Source: Methylosarcina fibrata AML-C10
GTDB taxonomy: Bacteria > Pseudomonadota > Gammaproteobacteria > Methylococcales > Methylomonadaceae
Length of the DNA: 64,000 nucleotides
Direction of reading: 5' to 3'
NCBI RefSeq assembly: GCF_000372865.1
Contig: NZ_KB889965.1
Span: 1,447,902 to 1,511,901 of the forward strand
The translations under genes were made by a program, and so were the position numbers. The notes below the pieces were generated by a model, which saw only the letters and a list, made by a program, of their open reading frames with translations, had not been told where the DNA came from and did not search any database. Positions 18,616-27,934 of this stretch are shown piece by piece (position 1 is the stretch's first letter; every line of letters begins with the position of its first letter).

Positions 18616-18644
18616 TTAGCAAATTCGGACACTTGGGGTATAAT
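18616..18644 (+). promoter_or_regulatory. sigma-70 promoter of the aminotransferase gene
   Basis: A perfect -10 box TATAAT (18639-18644) is preceded at 17 bp by TTAGCA (18616-18621), a partial -35 match. Transcription would start near 18651 and leave a leader of about 30 nt before ATG at 18683. The -10 call is strong, the -35 moderate. Confidence 0.7.
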
Positions 18645-18682
18645 TCCCTATGTTTTTACACATCGATTTTACACGGCGGAAC

Positions 18683-19864
18683 ATGAGCATCAAACTTTCT
18701 AACAGAGTCCAGTCAGTCAAACCTTCACCCACTCTGGCGATTACCGCCCGAGCCGCGCAAATGCGCGCGGCCGGCAAGGACATCGTCGGCCTCGGCGCGG
18801 GCGAACCCGATTTCGATACGCCCGAGCACATCAAGGCGGCCGCCGTTCAGGCACTCGCCAAAGGCTTTACCAAATACACCGCTGTGGACGGCATCCCCAG
18901 CCTGAAAAAAGCCATCATCGACAAATTCAAAAAGGACAACGGCCTGGACTATCAAGCCAAACAGATTCTGGTATCCTGCGGCGGCAAACAAAGCTCCTTC
19001 AATCTGACCCAGGCTTTGTTGAATCCGGGCGACGAAGTGATCATTCCGGCCCCGTTCTGGGTTTCCTACCCCGACATGGTGCTGCTGGCCGATGGCGTTC
19101 CGGTAATTATCGACACCACCCAGGCCCAGCGGTTCAAAATTTCGCCGGAGCAACTGCGCGCCGCGATCACTCCGAAGACCCGGCTGATTTTCATCAACAG
19201 CCCGTCCAATCCTTCCGGCATCGCCTATACGCTGGACGAATTGAAGGTCTTGGGCAACGTGCTGAAAGAGCATCCGAACATCATTATCGCCACCGACGAC
19301 ATGTACGAGCACATCCTCTGGAAGGAAGGCACTTTCGTCAACATTTTGAACGCGCATCCCGATCTGTACGACCGCACCGTCGTGATGAACGGCGTGTCGA
19401 AAGCCTATTCGATGACCGGATGGCGCATCGGTTACGCGGCGGGGCCGGCCGACCTGATCGAAGCGATGACGACCGTGCAGTCGCAAAGCACTTCCAATCC
19501 GACTTCGATCTCGCAAGTAGCGGCGGAAGCGGCGCTGACCGGCGATCAAAGCTTCATTCACGACATGTGCGTCGAATTCAAGCAACGCCATGATTACGTG
19601 GTTGCCGAACTGAACAAGATCGACGGCATCGACTGCATGGAAACCGACGGCACTTTTTACGTCTTCCCCAACGTCGAAAAACTGCTGGCGCGCCTGGACG
19701 GGATCGACGACGATCTGGCGTTTTCCGAATATCTGATCGAACAGGCCGGCGTCGCGCTGGTGCCCGGCTCCGCCTTCGGCACGCCCGGCCATATCCGGAT
19801 TTCGATCGCCACCAGCATGGCCAATCTGGAAAAAGCGCTGGAGCGGATCCGAAACGCCGTTTAA
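18683..19864 (+). CDS. aspC: PLP-dependent aspartate-type aminotransferase (class I/II)
   Basis: A 393-residue aminotransferase of the Ib-type aspartate/prephenate group, which transfers amino groups between aspartate (or aromatic relatives) and 2-oxoglutarate. Seen in the sequence: IVGLGAGEPDFDTPEHI, the phosphate-binding region SCGGKQSSFNL, NSPSNPSGIAYT, and the PLP lysine Lys240 in GVSKAYSMTGWRIGY. The final Arg-containing block is PGSAFGTPGHIRISIA. ATG at 18683 has a GGCGGA site; an 11-residue upstream extension would start almost on the transcription start. It is monocistronic, with a hairpin right after the stop. The exact substrate is not decidable here. Confidence 0.92.
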   Translation: MSIKLSNRVQSVKPSPTLAITARAAQMRAAGKDIVGLGAGEPDFDTPEHIKAAAVQALAKGFTKYTAVDGIPSLKKAIIDKFKKDNGLDYQAKQILVSCGGKQSSFNLTQALLNPGDEVIIPAPFWVSYPDMVLLADGVPVIIDTTQAQRFKISPEQLRAAITPKTRLIFINSPSNPSGIAYTLDELKVLGNVLKEHPNIIIATDDMYEHILWKEGTFVNILNAHPDLYDRTVVMNGVSKAYSMTGWRIGYAAGPADLIEAMTTVQSQSTSNPTSISQVAAEAALTGDQSFIHDMCVEFKQRHDYVVAELNKIDGIDCMETDGTFYVFPNVEKLLARLDGIDDDLAFSEYLIEQAGVALVPGSAFGTPGHIRISIATSMANLEKALERIRNAV

Positions 19865-19871
19865 ATTTCAT

Positions 19872-19896
19872 CGCGGGCAAAATTTATTTGCCCGCG
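19872..19896 (+). terminator. hairpin after the aminotransferase gene
   Basis: A perfect 10-bp stem, CGCGGGCAAA with TTTGCCCGCG, and a 5-nt ATTTA loop begin 7 bp after the stop codon. The T-tract is weak on this strand. It may serve both this gene and the convergent gloA gene. Confidence 0.7.
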
Positions 19897-19987
19897 CTTC
19901 AAGGTCTTGGCCTTTCAATCCGGGCAAAGCCAAATCGTCTACTCAGACCGGACTGCCTTTATCGGGCAGTCCCTTTCCCGATGTTGA

Positions 19988-20428
19988 TCACCAGCTTCCG
20001 GTATTCGCCATCGATGCCCACGGTTCCTGCGGAGCCAAAGCTTCCCCTTTCTGTAAAAATTCAATCGATATCAGATCGGGCGAGCGCACGAAAGCCATGT
20101 GGCCGTCACGGGGCGGCCGATTGATCACGACGCCCGCTTCCATCAGTTTTCGGCAGGTTTGATAAATGTCGTCGACTTCAAAGGCAAGATGGCCGAAATT
20201 GCGGCCGCCGGCATACTCTTCCGGATCCCAGTTGAAAGTCAGCTCGATTTCGGGCGCGTGCGTTTTCTCCGCCTGCTCGGTATCGAGCGGCGCATGCAGA
20301 TACACCAGGGTAAAACGTCCGGCCTCGCTGTGATAACGTCGGCTCTCGACCAGCCCCAGTTTGTTGCAATAAAAGTCCAGCGATTCGTCCAGATCGCGCA
20401 CCCGGATCATCGTATGTAAATAGCGCAT
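19988..20428 (-). CDS. gloA: lactoylglutathione lyase (glyoxalase I)
   Basis: A 146-residue VOC-fold metalloenzyme that converts the methylglyoxal-glutathione adduct to S-lactoylglutathione in the cytoplasm. Signature regions: [20 protein letters not shown], with His5 a metal ligand, then LELTF-type segment [30 protein letters not shown] with the second His, and DLISIEFLQ with the final Glu ligand. ATG at 20428 follows CAGGAG. It is 25 bp after the K+ channel gene and likely the last gene of a tag-channel-gloA operon. K+ channels gated by glutathione adducts protect E. coli from electrophiles, so the neighbourhood is suggestive (inference). Confidence 0.94.
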   Translation of the reverse strand: MRYLHTMIRVRDLDESLDFYCNKLGLVESRRYHSEAGRFTLVYLHAPLDTEQAEKTHAPEIELTFNWDPEEYAGGRNFGHLAFEVDDIYQTCRKLMEAGVVINRPPRDGHMAFVRSPDLISIEFLQKGEALAPQEPWASMANTGSW

Positions 20429-20453
20429 GGCATCGGCTCCTGATTGAAGATAT

Positions 20454-21347
20454 TTAAGAATAGTCACCCAATTGATGACCGCAATATTTGCAGAATTCCG
20501 CGTCGAAATCATGGCCTGTTCTGCCGCAATCGGGACAGGCGTCGTTTCTGATTTTTTCCTCGTTGTACGTTTTGATCAGTTCGGCGCTGTAAATGCCGGT
20601 CGGCACCGCAATGATGCCGTAACCCATGATCATGATGAGCGACGCCAAAAACTGGCCGAGCGGCGTTTGCGGAGAAATGTCCCCGTAACCCACGGTGGTC
20701 AGGGTGACGATCGCCCAGTAAATGGAGACCGGAATGCTGGTGAAGCCCGCCTCGCTGCTTTCGACGACGTACATCAGGGTGCCGCAGACCACCACCAGCA
20801 TGAGCACGGCGTAAAGAAACACCGTGATCTTGCGGACGCTTTTACTTAACGCCGCCATCATCAACTGGGCTTCCGACAGATACTCCGACAATTTGAAGAT
20901 CCGGAAAATCCTGAGCAGCCGAAGGACCCGGATCGACAGCAGACCCTGGCCTCCGGGAACCACCAGAATGAGATAGGACGGCAGAATGGCCAGCAAATCC
21001 ACCAGTCTGAAGAAACTTTTAAAATACAGCCAGGGCCTTCGCACCGTGATCAGACGAAGAACGTACTCGATCGTGAACAGGACGGTGAAAAACCATTCCA
21101 TAACAAAGAGCGCCTCGGTATGACGCTTGTGAATGAAATCGACGCTTTCCAGCATGACCACCAGCACGCTGAGCAGGATGCAGATGCTCAAGCCCAGATC
21201 GAAAATTTTCCCTTTCAGCGTCTCCGAACCGAAAATGATGGTGTTCAGGGATTCCCGCCAGGGAGAGAGGGAATTTCCTTCGTTGTAGCGAGCTTTATTG
21301 CTTGGCAGATTCTTTGCCGGCCTTTTATCGTGCCGTTGGAAACTCAT
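20454..21347 (-). CDS. voltage-gated-type potassium channel with C-terminal zinc ribbon
   Basis: A 297-residue inner-membrane protein of the voltage-gated ion channel superfamily. Six transmembrane segments are visible, with an S4-like charged helix [13 protein letters not shown], the pore helix and a TVGYGD selectivity filter, so K+ is the expected ion. The C-terminus is unusual: CPDC and CKYC pairs (Cys271, 274, 286, 289) form a zinc-ribbon-like tail. The gene overlaps tag by 4 bp (ATGA) and is followed by gloA. The tail may help tetramer assembly or metal/redox sensing (inference). Family and ion preference are well supported; gating is not known. Confidence 0.9.
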   Translation of the reverse strand: MSFQRHDKRPAKNLPSNKARYNEGNSLSPWRESLNTIIFGSETLKGKIFDLGLSICILLSVLVVMLESVDFIHKRHTEALFVMEWFFTVLFTIEYVLRLITVRRPWLYFKSFFRLVDLLAILPSYLILVVPGGQGLLSIRVLRLLRIFRIFKLSEYLSEAQLMMAALSKSVRKITVFLYAVLMLVVVCGTLMYVVESSEAGFTSIPVSIYWAIVTLTTVGYGDISPQTPLGQFLASLIMIMGYGIIAVPTGIYSAELIKTYNEEKIRNDACPDCGRTGHDFDAEFCKYCGHQLGDYS

Positions 21348-21943
21348 CTTTCGTCTGAAAAATCGAGAGTGCGAGGAAACCGGGTTTTAATTTCATGATG
21401 CCTGAAACAGTCGATCGTATGATCGTTGACCATGCCGGTCGCCTGCATGTGGGCATAACAAATCGTGCTGCCGACGAACTTGAAACCTCTTTTCTTGAGA
21501 TCGTTGCTGATGATCTCGGAGACGCGGGTCGACGCCGGAAGTTCCTCGTGGCGGGTCCAGGCGTTGTGTACGGGCTCGCCGTTGACGAATCGCCAGATGT
21601 ACTCGTCGAAACTGCCGAACTCCTGTTGAACCCTGATAAAGGCCCGGGCATTGTTGACCGCCGCCCGGATTTTCAACCGATTCCGGACGATGCCGGGATC
21701 GACGAGCAGTGCTTCGATCCTGGCCTCGTCGAAAGCCGCCACCGCTTCCGCGTCGAAATCGGCAAAAGCCTTCCGGTAACCTTCCCGCTTGTTTAAAATG
21801 GTCGACCAGCTTAACCCGGCCTGCGCACCTTCCAGCACCAGAAACTCGAAGAGCCGCCGGTCGTCGTGCACCGGCACGCCCCATTCCAGATCGTGATAAC
21901 GTTCCATCAGCGGGCTGCTCAGCGCCCAACGGCATTTGTTCAT
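21344..21943 (-). CDS. tag: DNA-3-methyladenine glycosylase I
   Basis: A 199-residue base-excision repair enzyme that removes 3-methyladenine from alkylated DNA. It begins MNKCRWALSSPLMERYHDLEWG, with Cys4 and His17 matching the zinc ligands of E. coli Tag, and the other pair is in NDHTIDCFRHHE. Core blocks are LFEFLVLEGAQAGLSWSTIL, FVGSTICYAHMQATGMVNDH and GFKFVGST. The ATG at 21943 fits the family N-terminus; a 35-residue upstream extension is not conserved in appearance. It overlaps the channel gene start by 4 bp, so it is first in a three-gene operon. Confidence 0.95.
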   Translation of the reverse strand: MNKCRWALSSPLMERYHDLEWGVPVHDDRRLFEFLVLEGAQAGLSWSTILNKREGYRKAFADFDAEAVAAFDEARIEALLVDPGIVRNRLKIRAAVNNARAFIRVQQEFGSFDEYIWRFVNGEPVHNAWTRHEELPASTRVSEIISNDLKKRGFKFVGSTICYAHMQATGMVNDHTIDCFRHHEIKTRFPRTLDFSDER

Positions 21944-22071
21944 GACATCACTCGATTTCGAAAGACGGAAATAATATGCCAACGGCAAAACGGCTGTAAA
22001 GGCCGGCAAGTTGACAATAGGCCGATTAATCCTCATGATCAACGGCAAAAAACCACGAGTCCTGTTCGCCC

Positions 22072-23607
22072 ATGAGTACCGACACCCTGCAATTGCGCCG
22101 CATCGCCATCGACACGTATCACGAAAACGTCGCTTACCTGCACAGAGAATGTCCCATTTACCGCGCCGAAGGCTTTCAGGCGCTGTCGAAAATATTGGTC
22201 AGTGCCAACGGCAGCAAAGTCCTGGCGGTGCTCAACGTGGTCGACGACAACGGCATCGTGCTGCCGGATCAGTTGGGCCTATCCGAGCAGGCCTTCCAGC
22301 AGCTCAGCATGAGCGAAGGGACCTTGGTCACGGTCTATCATGCCGAACCGCCGAAATCGATGGATGCGGTCCGGCGCAAAATCAACGGCGAGCGTCTCGA
22401 TCTGGACGATTTCATGCTGATTACCAACGATATCGTCGAAAGCCGCTATTCCAAAATGGAAATGGCCGCCTTTCTGGTCGCGACCGGACAGAACAATCTC
22501 GACCGCGACGAACTGCTCTATCTGACCCGGGCCATGCTGGCCTCCGGCGACCGGATGGACTGGGAAGAAGCGCTGGTGGCGGACAAGCATTGCATCGGCG
22601 GTATTCCCGGCAACCGGACGTCCATGCTGGTCGTTCCCATCGTCGCCGCCCACGGCATGTTGATTCCGAAAACCTCCAGCCGCGCGATTACGTCGCCGGC
22701 AGGCACCGCCGACACCATGGAAATGCTGGCGGAAGTCAACCTCACGCCCGGCCAGTTGCACGACATCGTACGCAAGGAACGCGGCTGCCTGGCCTGGGGT
22801 GGCACCGCCCGGCTGGCGCCGGTCGACGACATGCTGATTTCGGTCGAGCGGCCTCTGGGCATCGATTCGCAAGGGCAAATGGTGGCTTCCATTCTATCGA
22901 AAAAACTGGCCGCCGGCTCCACGCATCTCCTGGTCGACATTCCGGTCGGGCCGACCGCGAAAGTTCGGCAAATGCGCCAGGCGCTGGCCCTGCGCAAGTT
23001 GTTCGAATTTGTCGGCGACCGGATCAATCTTCATCTGGAAGTGATGATTACCGACGGCCGCCAGCCGATCGGCCGCGGCATCGGCCCGGTGCTGGAAGCG
23101 CGGGACGTCATGCAGGTGCTGCAGAACGATCCTGAAGCGCCCGCCGATCTGCGCCAGAAATCGCTGCAACTGGCCGGAAGGATTCTCGAATTCGATCCCG
23201 ACGTGCGCGGCGGGCAAGGCTATGCCATCGCCAGAGACATTCTGGAATCCGGGCGCGCCTGCGTCAAGATGAATGCCTTGATCAAGGCGCAAGGCCAAAA
23301 ACCGGTCGATTTCCGTCCCGGTTCGTTGTGCCATGAAGTCATTGCCGACGGCGACGGCATCGTCACCGAGATAGACAACCTACAGATGGCGAAAATCGCC
23401 CGTCTGGCCGGCGCCCCGATGATGAGAAGAGCAGGCGTCGATTTATTGAAAAAGCTGGGCAACCCGGTCAAGAAAGGCGACATCCTGTACCGGATTTATG
23501 CCGAGTTCCCGGCCGACTTTAAATTCGCCCGGCAACTGGCCACGCAAAATAACGGTTATACTTTCGGCAGCGATGTCGAACTGATCAAACCGCTGCTTGC
23601 TTATTAA
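22072..23607 (+). CDS. thymidine/AMP phosphorylase family protein
   Basis: A 511-residue phosphorylase of the type found in archaea as AMP phosphorylase (deoA-like, with an extra N-terminal domain) and in some bacteria as a putative thymidine phosphorylase. The N-terminal 90 residues form the additional domain. The catalytic core has [41 protein letters not shown] (phosphate site), [20 protein letters not shown] and [19 protein letters not shown]. The C-terminal domain ends [16 protein letters not shown]. The archaeal enzyme makes ribose-1,5-bisphosphate from AMP. The next gene, 15 bp on, encodes a PRPP synthetase-like protein, so the two probably act on linked sugar phosphates (inference). 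Confidence 0.88.
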   Translation: MSTDTLQLRRIAIDTYHENVAYLHRECPIYRAEGFQALSKILVSANGSKVLAVLNVVDDNGIVLPDQLGLSEQAFQQLSMSEGTLVTVYHAEPPKSMDAVRRKINGERLDLDDFMLITNDIVESRYSKMEMAAFLVATGQNNLDRDELLYLTRAMLASGDRMDWEEALVADKHCIGGIPGNRTSMLVVPIVAAHGMLIPKTSSRAITSPAGTADTMEMLAEVNLTPGQLHDIVRKERGCLAWGGTARLAPVDDMLISVERPLGIDSQGQMVASILSKKLAAGSTHLLVDIPVGPTAKVRQMRQALALRKLFEFVGDRINLHLEVMITDGRQPIGRGIGPVLEARDVMQVLQNDPEAPADLRQKSLQLAGRILEFDPDVRGGQGYAIARDILESGRACVKMNALIKAQGQKPVDFRPGSLCHEVIADGDGIVTEIDNLQMAKIARLAGAPMMRRAGVDLLKKLGNPVKKGDILYRIYAEFPADFKFARQLATQNNGYTFGSDVELIKPLLAY

Positions 23608-23622
23608 AACTTTACCGCCCTT

Positions 23623-24501
23623 ATGCTGATACTCGCCTTTCCGGATTATCTTGACCAGACCCGGGCTCTTGCAGCTCATTTGCAAGCGCCTGTCGCCGAA
23701 GTGTATCTGCACCGTTTTCCCGACGGCGAAAGCTTCGTCGAACTGCCGGCCTCTCTGCCCGAGCACGTCGTTTTCTGCCGCAGCCTGAATCAGCCGAACG
23801 ATAAGCTGGTTGAACTGCTCCTCGGCGCATCGACGGCCAAGGCAATGGGAGCCAAACGGCTTTCGCTGGTGGCGCCTTACCTGTGCTACATGCGCCAGGA
23901 TTTCGCCAACCGCCCGGGAGTCGCCGTCAGCCAGAAGATCATCGGCCGCCTTTTGGCCGATCTGTTCGACGAGGTTCTGACCGTCGATCCCCACTTGCAC
24001 CGGACTCCGACGCTCGCTCAGGCCATTCCCTGCAAAACGCCGGTGACGCTGTCCGCCTCCGACGCCATCGCCGGGTTTCTCGCCGGACAATTCGAACAGG
24101 CGCTGCTTTTGGGGCCTGACAGCGAGTCGGAACAATGGGTGGCATCGATCGGGAAGAAAACCGGCTTTGATTACGCCGTAGCTACGAAAAAGCGGCTGGG
24201 CGACAAGGAAATCGAACTTACCCTGCCCGAGCGCGATTATCGAGGTCAACCCGTCGTCATCGTCGACGACATGGCCAGCACCGGCAGAACGCTGGCTTCG
24301 GCATCGAGAAGTTTACAGGCGCAAGCGGCCCCCGCCGTCTATGCCGTGGTCACCCATGCGGTCTTTTGCGGCGATGCCGAGGCACAAATCCGTCAAGCCG
24401 GCGTCCAGGCCGTCTGGAGCACCGACAGCATCAATCACCCGACTTCACGCATCCGGCTCGGTCCACTGCTGGCCGAAGCTCTGGCCGCTCTCCGCTCTTG
24501 A
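23623..24501 (+). CDS. ribose-phosphate pyrophosphokinase-like protein
   Basis: A 292-residue PRPP synthetase homologue, shorter than the usual 310-320. It has the N-terminal subdomain FPDGESFVELP, an APYLCYMRQDF loop, TVDPHLHR (metal/ribose-5-phosphate region) and the PRPP-binding signature VVIVDDMASTGRTLASAS. It resembles the divergent synthetases seen in archaea and in some bacteria beside the AMP-phosphorylase-type gene. It likely forms a two-gene operon with the preceding phosphorylase. Either true PRPP synthesis or a related transfer onto ribose phosphates is possible. A strong hairpin 75 bp after the stop should end the transcript. Confidence 0.87.
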   Translation: MLILAFPDYLDQTRALAAHLQAPVAEVYLHRFPDGESFVELPASLPEHVVFCRSLNQPNDKLVELLLGASTAKAMGAKRLSLVAPYLCYMRQDFANRPGVAVSQKIIGRLLADLFDEVLTVDPHLHRTPTLAQAIPCKTPVTLSASDAIAGFLAGQFEQALLLGPDSESEQWVASIGKKTGFDYAVATKKRLGDKEIELTLPERDYRGQPVVIVDDMASTGRTLASASRSLQAQAAPAVYAVVTHAVFCGDAEAQIRQAGVQAVWSTDSINHPTSRIRLGPLLAEALAALRS

Positions 24502-24575
24502 TCCGGCCCGATGGCGTCTTGATCCGGATTTGCCATGGACACGGCAGAAGAGACTGATTTACATTTCCCGTAACA

Positions 24576-24606
24576 GACCTGTCAGGTTTTAGAAACCTGG
24601 CAGGTC
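24576..24606. terminator. 14-bp palindromic hairpin between convergent genes
   Basis: GACCTGTCAGGTTT pairs with AAACCTGGCAGGTC (one T-G wobble) around a 3-nt loop. It lies midway between the ends of the phosphorylase/PRPP operon and the esterase gene, so it can serve both strands as a terminator. The CCTGTCAGGTTT core resembles a palindrome that recurs in many bacterial genomes, so it may also be a dispersed repeat. Confidence 0.75.
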
Positions 24607-24628
24607 CTTATTCATGCGGCCTGTCTTG

Positions 24629-25768
24629 CTACCTCTGAGAAATTGAAATCGAAACTTTCGCCGGCGCGCTGCTCAAGCTGCCGTTGTTCGCCGTAAAGGT
24701 AAAGCTGTCCGTACCGGTCACATTGCGCGTCGGCGTATAAGTCAATACAGAGCCGGAAAGTGAGCTTAGCGTTCCTTTAAGCGGTTGCGTGGCAATGCTG
24801 TAGGTCAAAGAATTGCCTTCCGGATCGGAACCGCTCAGCGTAATGGTTTTGGCGGTATTTTTCTTGATTCTCACGCTCTGAGTATTGGCGGTGGGCGCTA
24901 AATTCGACGGTGTTTCCACGCCCATGACCCGATCAAGAAAAGCCTCGATATATGCGGCGACGGTCGGGTTCGGGGTTGAGCTCTCCTGAGTGCTGCCTAT
25001 GTTGAGAAACAGCTTGACGTCGCCATGGCCGCTTCCGGAAACGAGGTGATACTCGCTGTCGGCGCCTGCGCCAAGCAAAGCGGTATTCAAATCCCGGGAA
25101 GCCTGCCAGGGTGCGAGCGTATCCTTGTCACCGGCAATCAACAGAGTCATCAGGGCGCCCGTAGTTACGTAATTGATGGGATTGGCGTTTTGATAATTGC
25201 CGGCTCCGGCATAAGCCTGGTAATTGGTCAGACTGCTCCCCGCCAGAAGATCGTAGCTGTAAACGCCGCTGGTTCCGATCATCGCCACGATCGGCGCGGC
25301 AGGATAAGCCGTGGAACCACCGAACCCGCCGGAAACATTTTGCGCCAGAGAGGCCAGCATGCCGAGATGTCCGCCGGCAGAGTGTCCGTAAATAATGAAC
25401 TCCTGCGCTCCGTAATTGGTTTGCAGATAGTTGAGCAATCGGAGAATATTGTCCGGGTCGGTCGGATATTGGGCCGGGGTGGGGTATTCCATATTGACGG
25501 ATGGAAATCCATGGTCACGGAACCATTTTGCCTCGTTGGCAAATTGTTCTTTCTGTCCTCCGATCCATCCGCCGCCGTGAACGACGAGCACAAAGGTATC
25601 GGGAAACCCTTTTGCCGTATAAAAATCGAATATCTGTTTAGGATCGCTTCCATAAGATACATTGGCCAGATCCGTCGAAGGCAATCGGTCATTACAGGAT
25701 AACGCAGAGGAAAACATGGCAATTCCTGCATACACAATGGCCAGGAATTTTTTATTATGTTTTTTCAT
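24629..25768 (-). CDS. secreted alpha/beta-hydrolase (esterase/lipase) with Ig-like C-terminus
   Basis: A 379-residue exported esterase-like protein. The N-terminus KKFLAIVYAGIAMFSSALSC is a signal sequence; Cys25 may be a lipid anchor, though the lipobox ALSC is not canonical. The hydrolase domain has HGGGWIGG (oxyanion, BD-FAE/HSL-like), GHSAGGHLG with the nucleophile Ser, AGDKDTLAPW with the Asp and SGSGHGD with the His. After residue 290 a cadherin/Ig-like domain follows (SVRIKKNTAKTITLSGSDPEG to the end FTFTANNGSLSSAPAKVS), a type often used for surface attachment. The substrate is unknown. Confidence 0.86.
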   Translation of the reverse strand: MKKHNKKFLAIVYAGIAMFSSALSCNDRLPSTDLANVSYGSDPKQIFDFYTAKGFPDTFVLVVHGGGWIGGQKEQFANEAKWFRDHGFPSVNMEYPTPAQYPTDPDNILRLLNYLQTNYGAQEFIIYGHSAGGHLGMLASLAQNVSGGFGGSTAYPAAPIVAMIGTSGVYSYDLLAGSSLTNYQAYAGAGNYQNANPINYVTTGALMTLLIAGDKDTLAPWQASRDLNTALLGAGADSEYHLVSGSGHGDVKLFLNIGSTQESSTPNPTVAAYIEAFLDRVMGVETPSNLAPTANTQSVRIKKNTAKTITLSGSDPEGNSLTYSIATQPLKGTLSSLSGSVLTYTPTRNVTGTDSFTFTANNGSLSSAPAKVSISISQR

Positions 25769-26347
25769 AAGGCATTTCCTTTATGGAATTTAAATTAAGA
25801 CTGGAAGTATATAACGGGCATCTTAAGTGGAGCTTACGCGAATCATGGCCTTGTAAAGGACACTTGAAGAGACGGAGAATGCCGGAGAGGAATGGAAATA
25901 AAATCAGTGACGCGTCCTGGTTAGCGCCAATACCTGCCGGCCACCCCAGCCGTTACACCCTGGCGTATTTTGCGGAACCTATGGAGTCTTCAACCAGGAC
26001 GCCGTCAATTGTCGTTTGCCTGGCATGAAAGAATGACCCGGGATAACGTCCGCGATCTTGTGGTGATCAAAGTGTCGGCACGGACTCGTTTCAGCCTTTA
26101 TTTTGCCTGACTTTCAAAGCCGGCTTTTTATCCTTGGGCCAACGGCTGCGGAGTTGTCAATCAAACGGATCTTTTTATTCGCCATTTTCAAGGATTTGAA
26201 GGCGCCAAGAAAAACTTCGGCATGCCGATTGTCTGATTTATTGTTTTCCGGGACGGGAGTGAATTTGGAGAAACAGGATCGCCGGTTTACCATGCTTGAT
26301 CGAAAGCTAGTAAACCGGCGACGAGAGGTAGTTTTTCGAAGCAACTC
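25769..26347. other. 579-bp non-coding region
   Basis: It lies upstream of the esterase gene and downstream of the beta-propeller gene, which are both on the minus strand. Short frames exist on both strands (26103-26351 and 26114-26344) but lack ribosome sites and overlap each other. It should hold the esterase promoter and the end of the propeller transcript. Confidence 0.45.
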
Positions 26348-27934
26348 TTAATTGGTCACGTTAAAACTGTGCTCCGCGGAGGTGGAAAGGCCGCTCGAAG
26401 TGTTGATGATCGAAAAGCCTCTCGGGCCGGTCGGTGCGCCGCTCAAGATGTTCAGGTTCAGTTTGACCGCGGTGGAACTCACATACTCTACCGATTCGAT
26501 CGCGCACCCTGCCGGACGAGGCAACACGGCCGCGGTGAAGTCGGGCTCGAATCCGGAACCGGTCAGGGTGACGGTCACTTTTGTACCCTTCTGGCCTGAA
26601 GCCGGCGAAATGCTGGAAATTGCGGGTCCTTCACAGGCATCGCCGGTGCCGTCGTTATCGCTGTCGATCTGGTCGGCGTTCGCTACGGCCGGGCAATTAT
26701 CCAGAGCATCGGCAATGCCGTCCGCATCGCCGTCGGGATCGGCTACCGGCACGTCGACGGCCAGCAACGTCCAGGCATTTTTATCGGTAGGCAGCGTGGC
26801 GACGACTTGCTCCAGCGCGGTGTCGATCACCGATACCGTGCCGTCGGGCGGATTGGCTACGAAAGCGCGGCTGCCGATGCTGTCCAGAACCGTCCAGTAA
26901 GGACCTGTGCCTACGGGGATTTTTTTCGTTACCGACAGCGTGGGAACGTCGATGACCACGGTCGAATTGCTGTTGGCCGGCGAAAGATAAGCTTTCTGGC
27001 TATCTGGCGACACCACGATCTCCCAGGGCGTCGGGCCCACGGCCAGCGTAGCCAGTACGGGATGCTCTCCGGTAGGCGATGTGTCGTTGCCGCCGTTATA
27101 CCACCAGTCCCACCAATCCCACCAATCATTTGAATTGCCCGAATTGCTGCTGCTTTCCATTTCGGTCGTGTCGACAATCGATACGGTCCCGTCGCCGTGA
27201 TTGACCACGAACACCTTGGTGCCGTCGGGCGATATGTTCAGATTGACCGGCGAATTGCCGACCGGCGTCTTCGCTATAACGGACTGTGTCGCCAGATCCA
27301 CCGTGGCCAAAGAATTTTCCCCCCAAACGCAGATATAGATCCGGCTGCCGTCCGGAGAGAGCACCATGCCGGTGGGATACGAACCCACTTTGAGTGTTTT
27401 TTTGACCGTATGACTGGCCACCTCGATGATATCGACTTTGTTGGAATCCCTGCCGCCGACATAAACGTATTGACCGTCCGGCGTCGCATTGATGAATCTG
27501 GGATTGTCCGAGACGCCGATGGTTTTGATGACGGTGTTGGTGGCGGTGTCGATTACCGACACCGTGTTCTCTTTATTATTGGACACATACACTTCGGATC
27601 CGTCCGGAGTGATCGTGGAAAATTCGGGTTCGTTGCCGACGGGCACCGAGGCCAGAACGGTATTGGATTCGGTATCGATTACCGAAACGAAATCCCCTTC
27701 CCTGTTGTTGACATAGACTCTGGTACCGTCGGGGCTGGCGGCCAGACGGGTGGGGTGCCCACCGCCGACCAGAATGGTTTTGAGCACCGTGTTGCTGCCC
27801 GGATCCACCACGCTGACGGTGCCGGGCACCGTATTGTTTGCTACATAGGTCAACGTTTTGGTCGCCGCTCCGGCAACCTGGGCGCCTTCCAGAATCAAGA
27901 GAAGCGACAATGCGGATATCTGTGAAATTTTCAT
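26348..27934 (-). CDS. exported YVTN beta-propeller protein with Trp-rich insert, Ca-binding repeats and IPT domain
   Basis: A 528-residue secreted protein of the YVTN/SMP-30-like beta-propeller class. A signal peptide covers residues 1-23 (ending VAGAA). About eight blade repeats of the form VSVIDTATNTVIKTIGV plus SPDGTRVYV follow. In the sixth blade an unusual insert reads NDWWDWWDWWYNGGND, with seven Trp in fourteen residues. After the propeller come thrombospondin type 3-like Asp-rich repeats (DPDGDADGIADALDNCP, DSDNDGTGDAC) that should bind calcium, then an IPT/TIG domain (ISSISPASGQKGTKVTVTLT). Such proteins act at the cell surface in adhesion or matrix; ligand unknown. It is probably monocistronic. 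Confidence 0.9.
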   Translation of the reverse strand: MKISQISALSLLLILEGAQVAGAATKTLTYVANNTVPGTVSVVDPGSNTVLKTILVGGGHPTRLAASPDGTRVYVNNREGDFVSVIDTESNTVLASVPVGNEPEFSTITPDGSEVYVSNNKENTVSVIDTATNTVIKTIGVSDNPRFINATPDGQYVYVGGRDSNKVDIIEVASHTVKKTLKVGSYPTGMVLSPDGSRIYICVWGENSLATVDLATQSVIAKTPVGNSPVNLNISPDGTKVFVVNHGDGTVSIVDTTEMESSSNSGNSNDWWDWWDWWYNGGNDTSPTGEHPVLATLAVGPTPWEIVVSPDSQKAYLSPANSNSTVVIDVPTLSVTKKIPVGTGPYWTVLDSIGSRAFVANPPDGTVSVIDTALEQVVATLPTDKNAWTLLAVDVPVADPDGDADGIADALDNCPAVANADQIDSDNDGTGDACEGPAISSISPASGQKGTKVTVTLTGSGFEPDFTAAVLPRPAGCAIESVEYVSSTAVKLNLNILSGAPTGPRGFSIINTSSGLSTSAEHSFNVTN

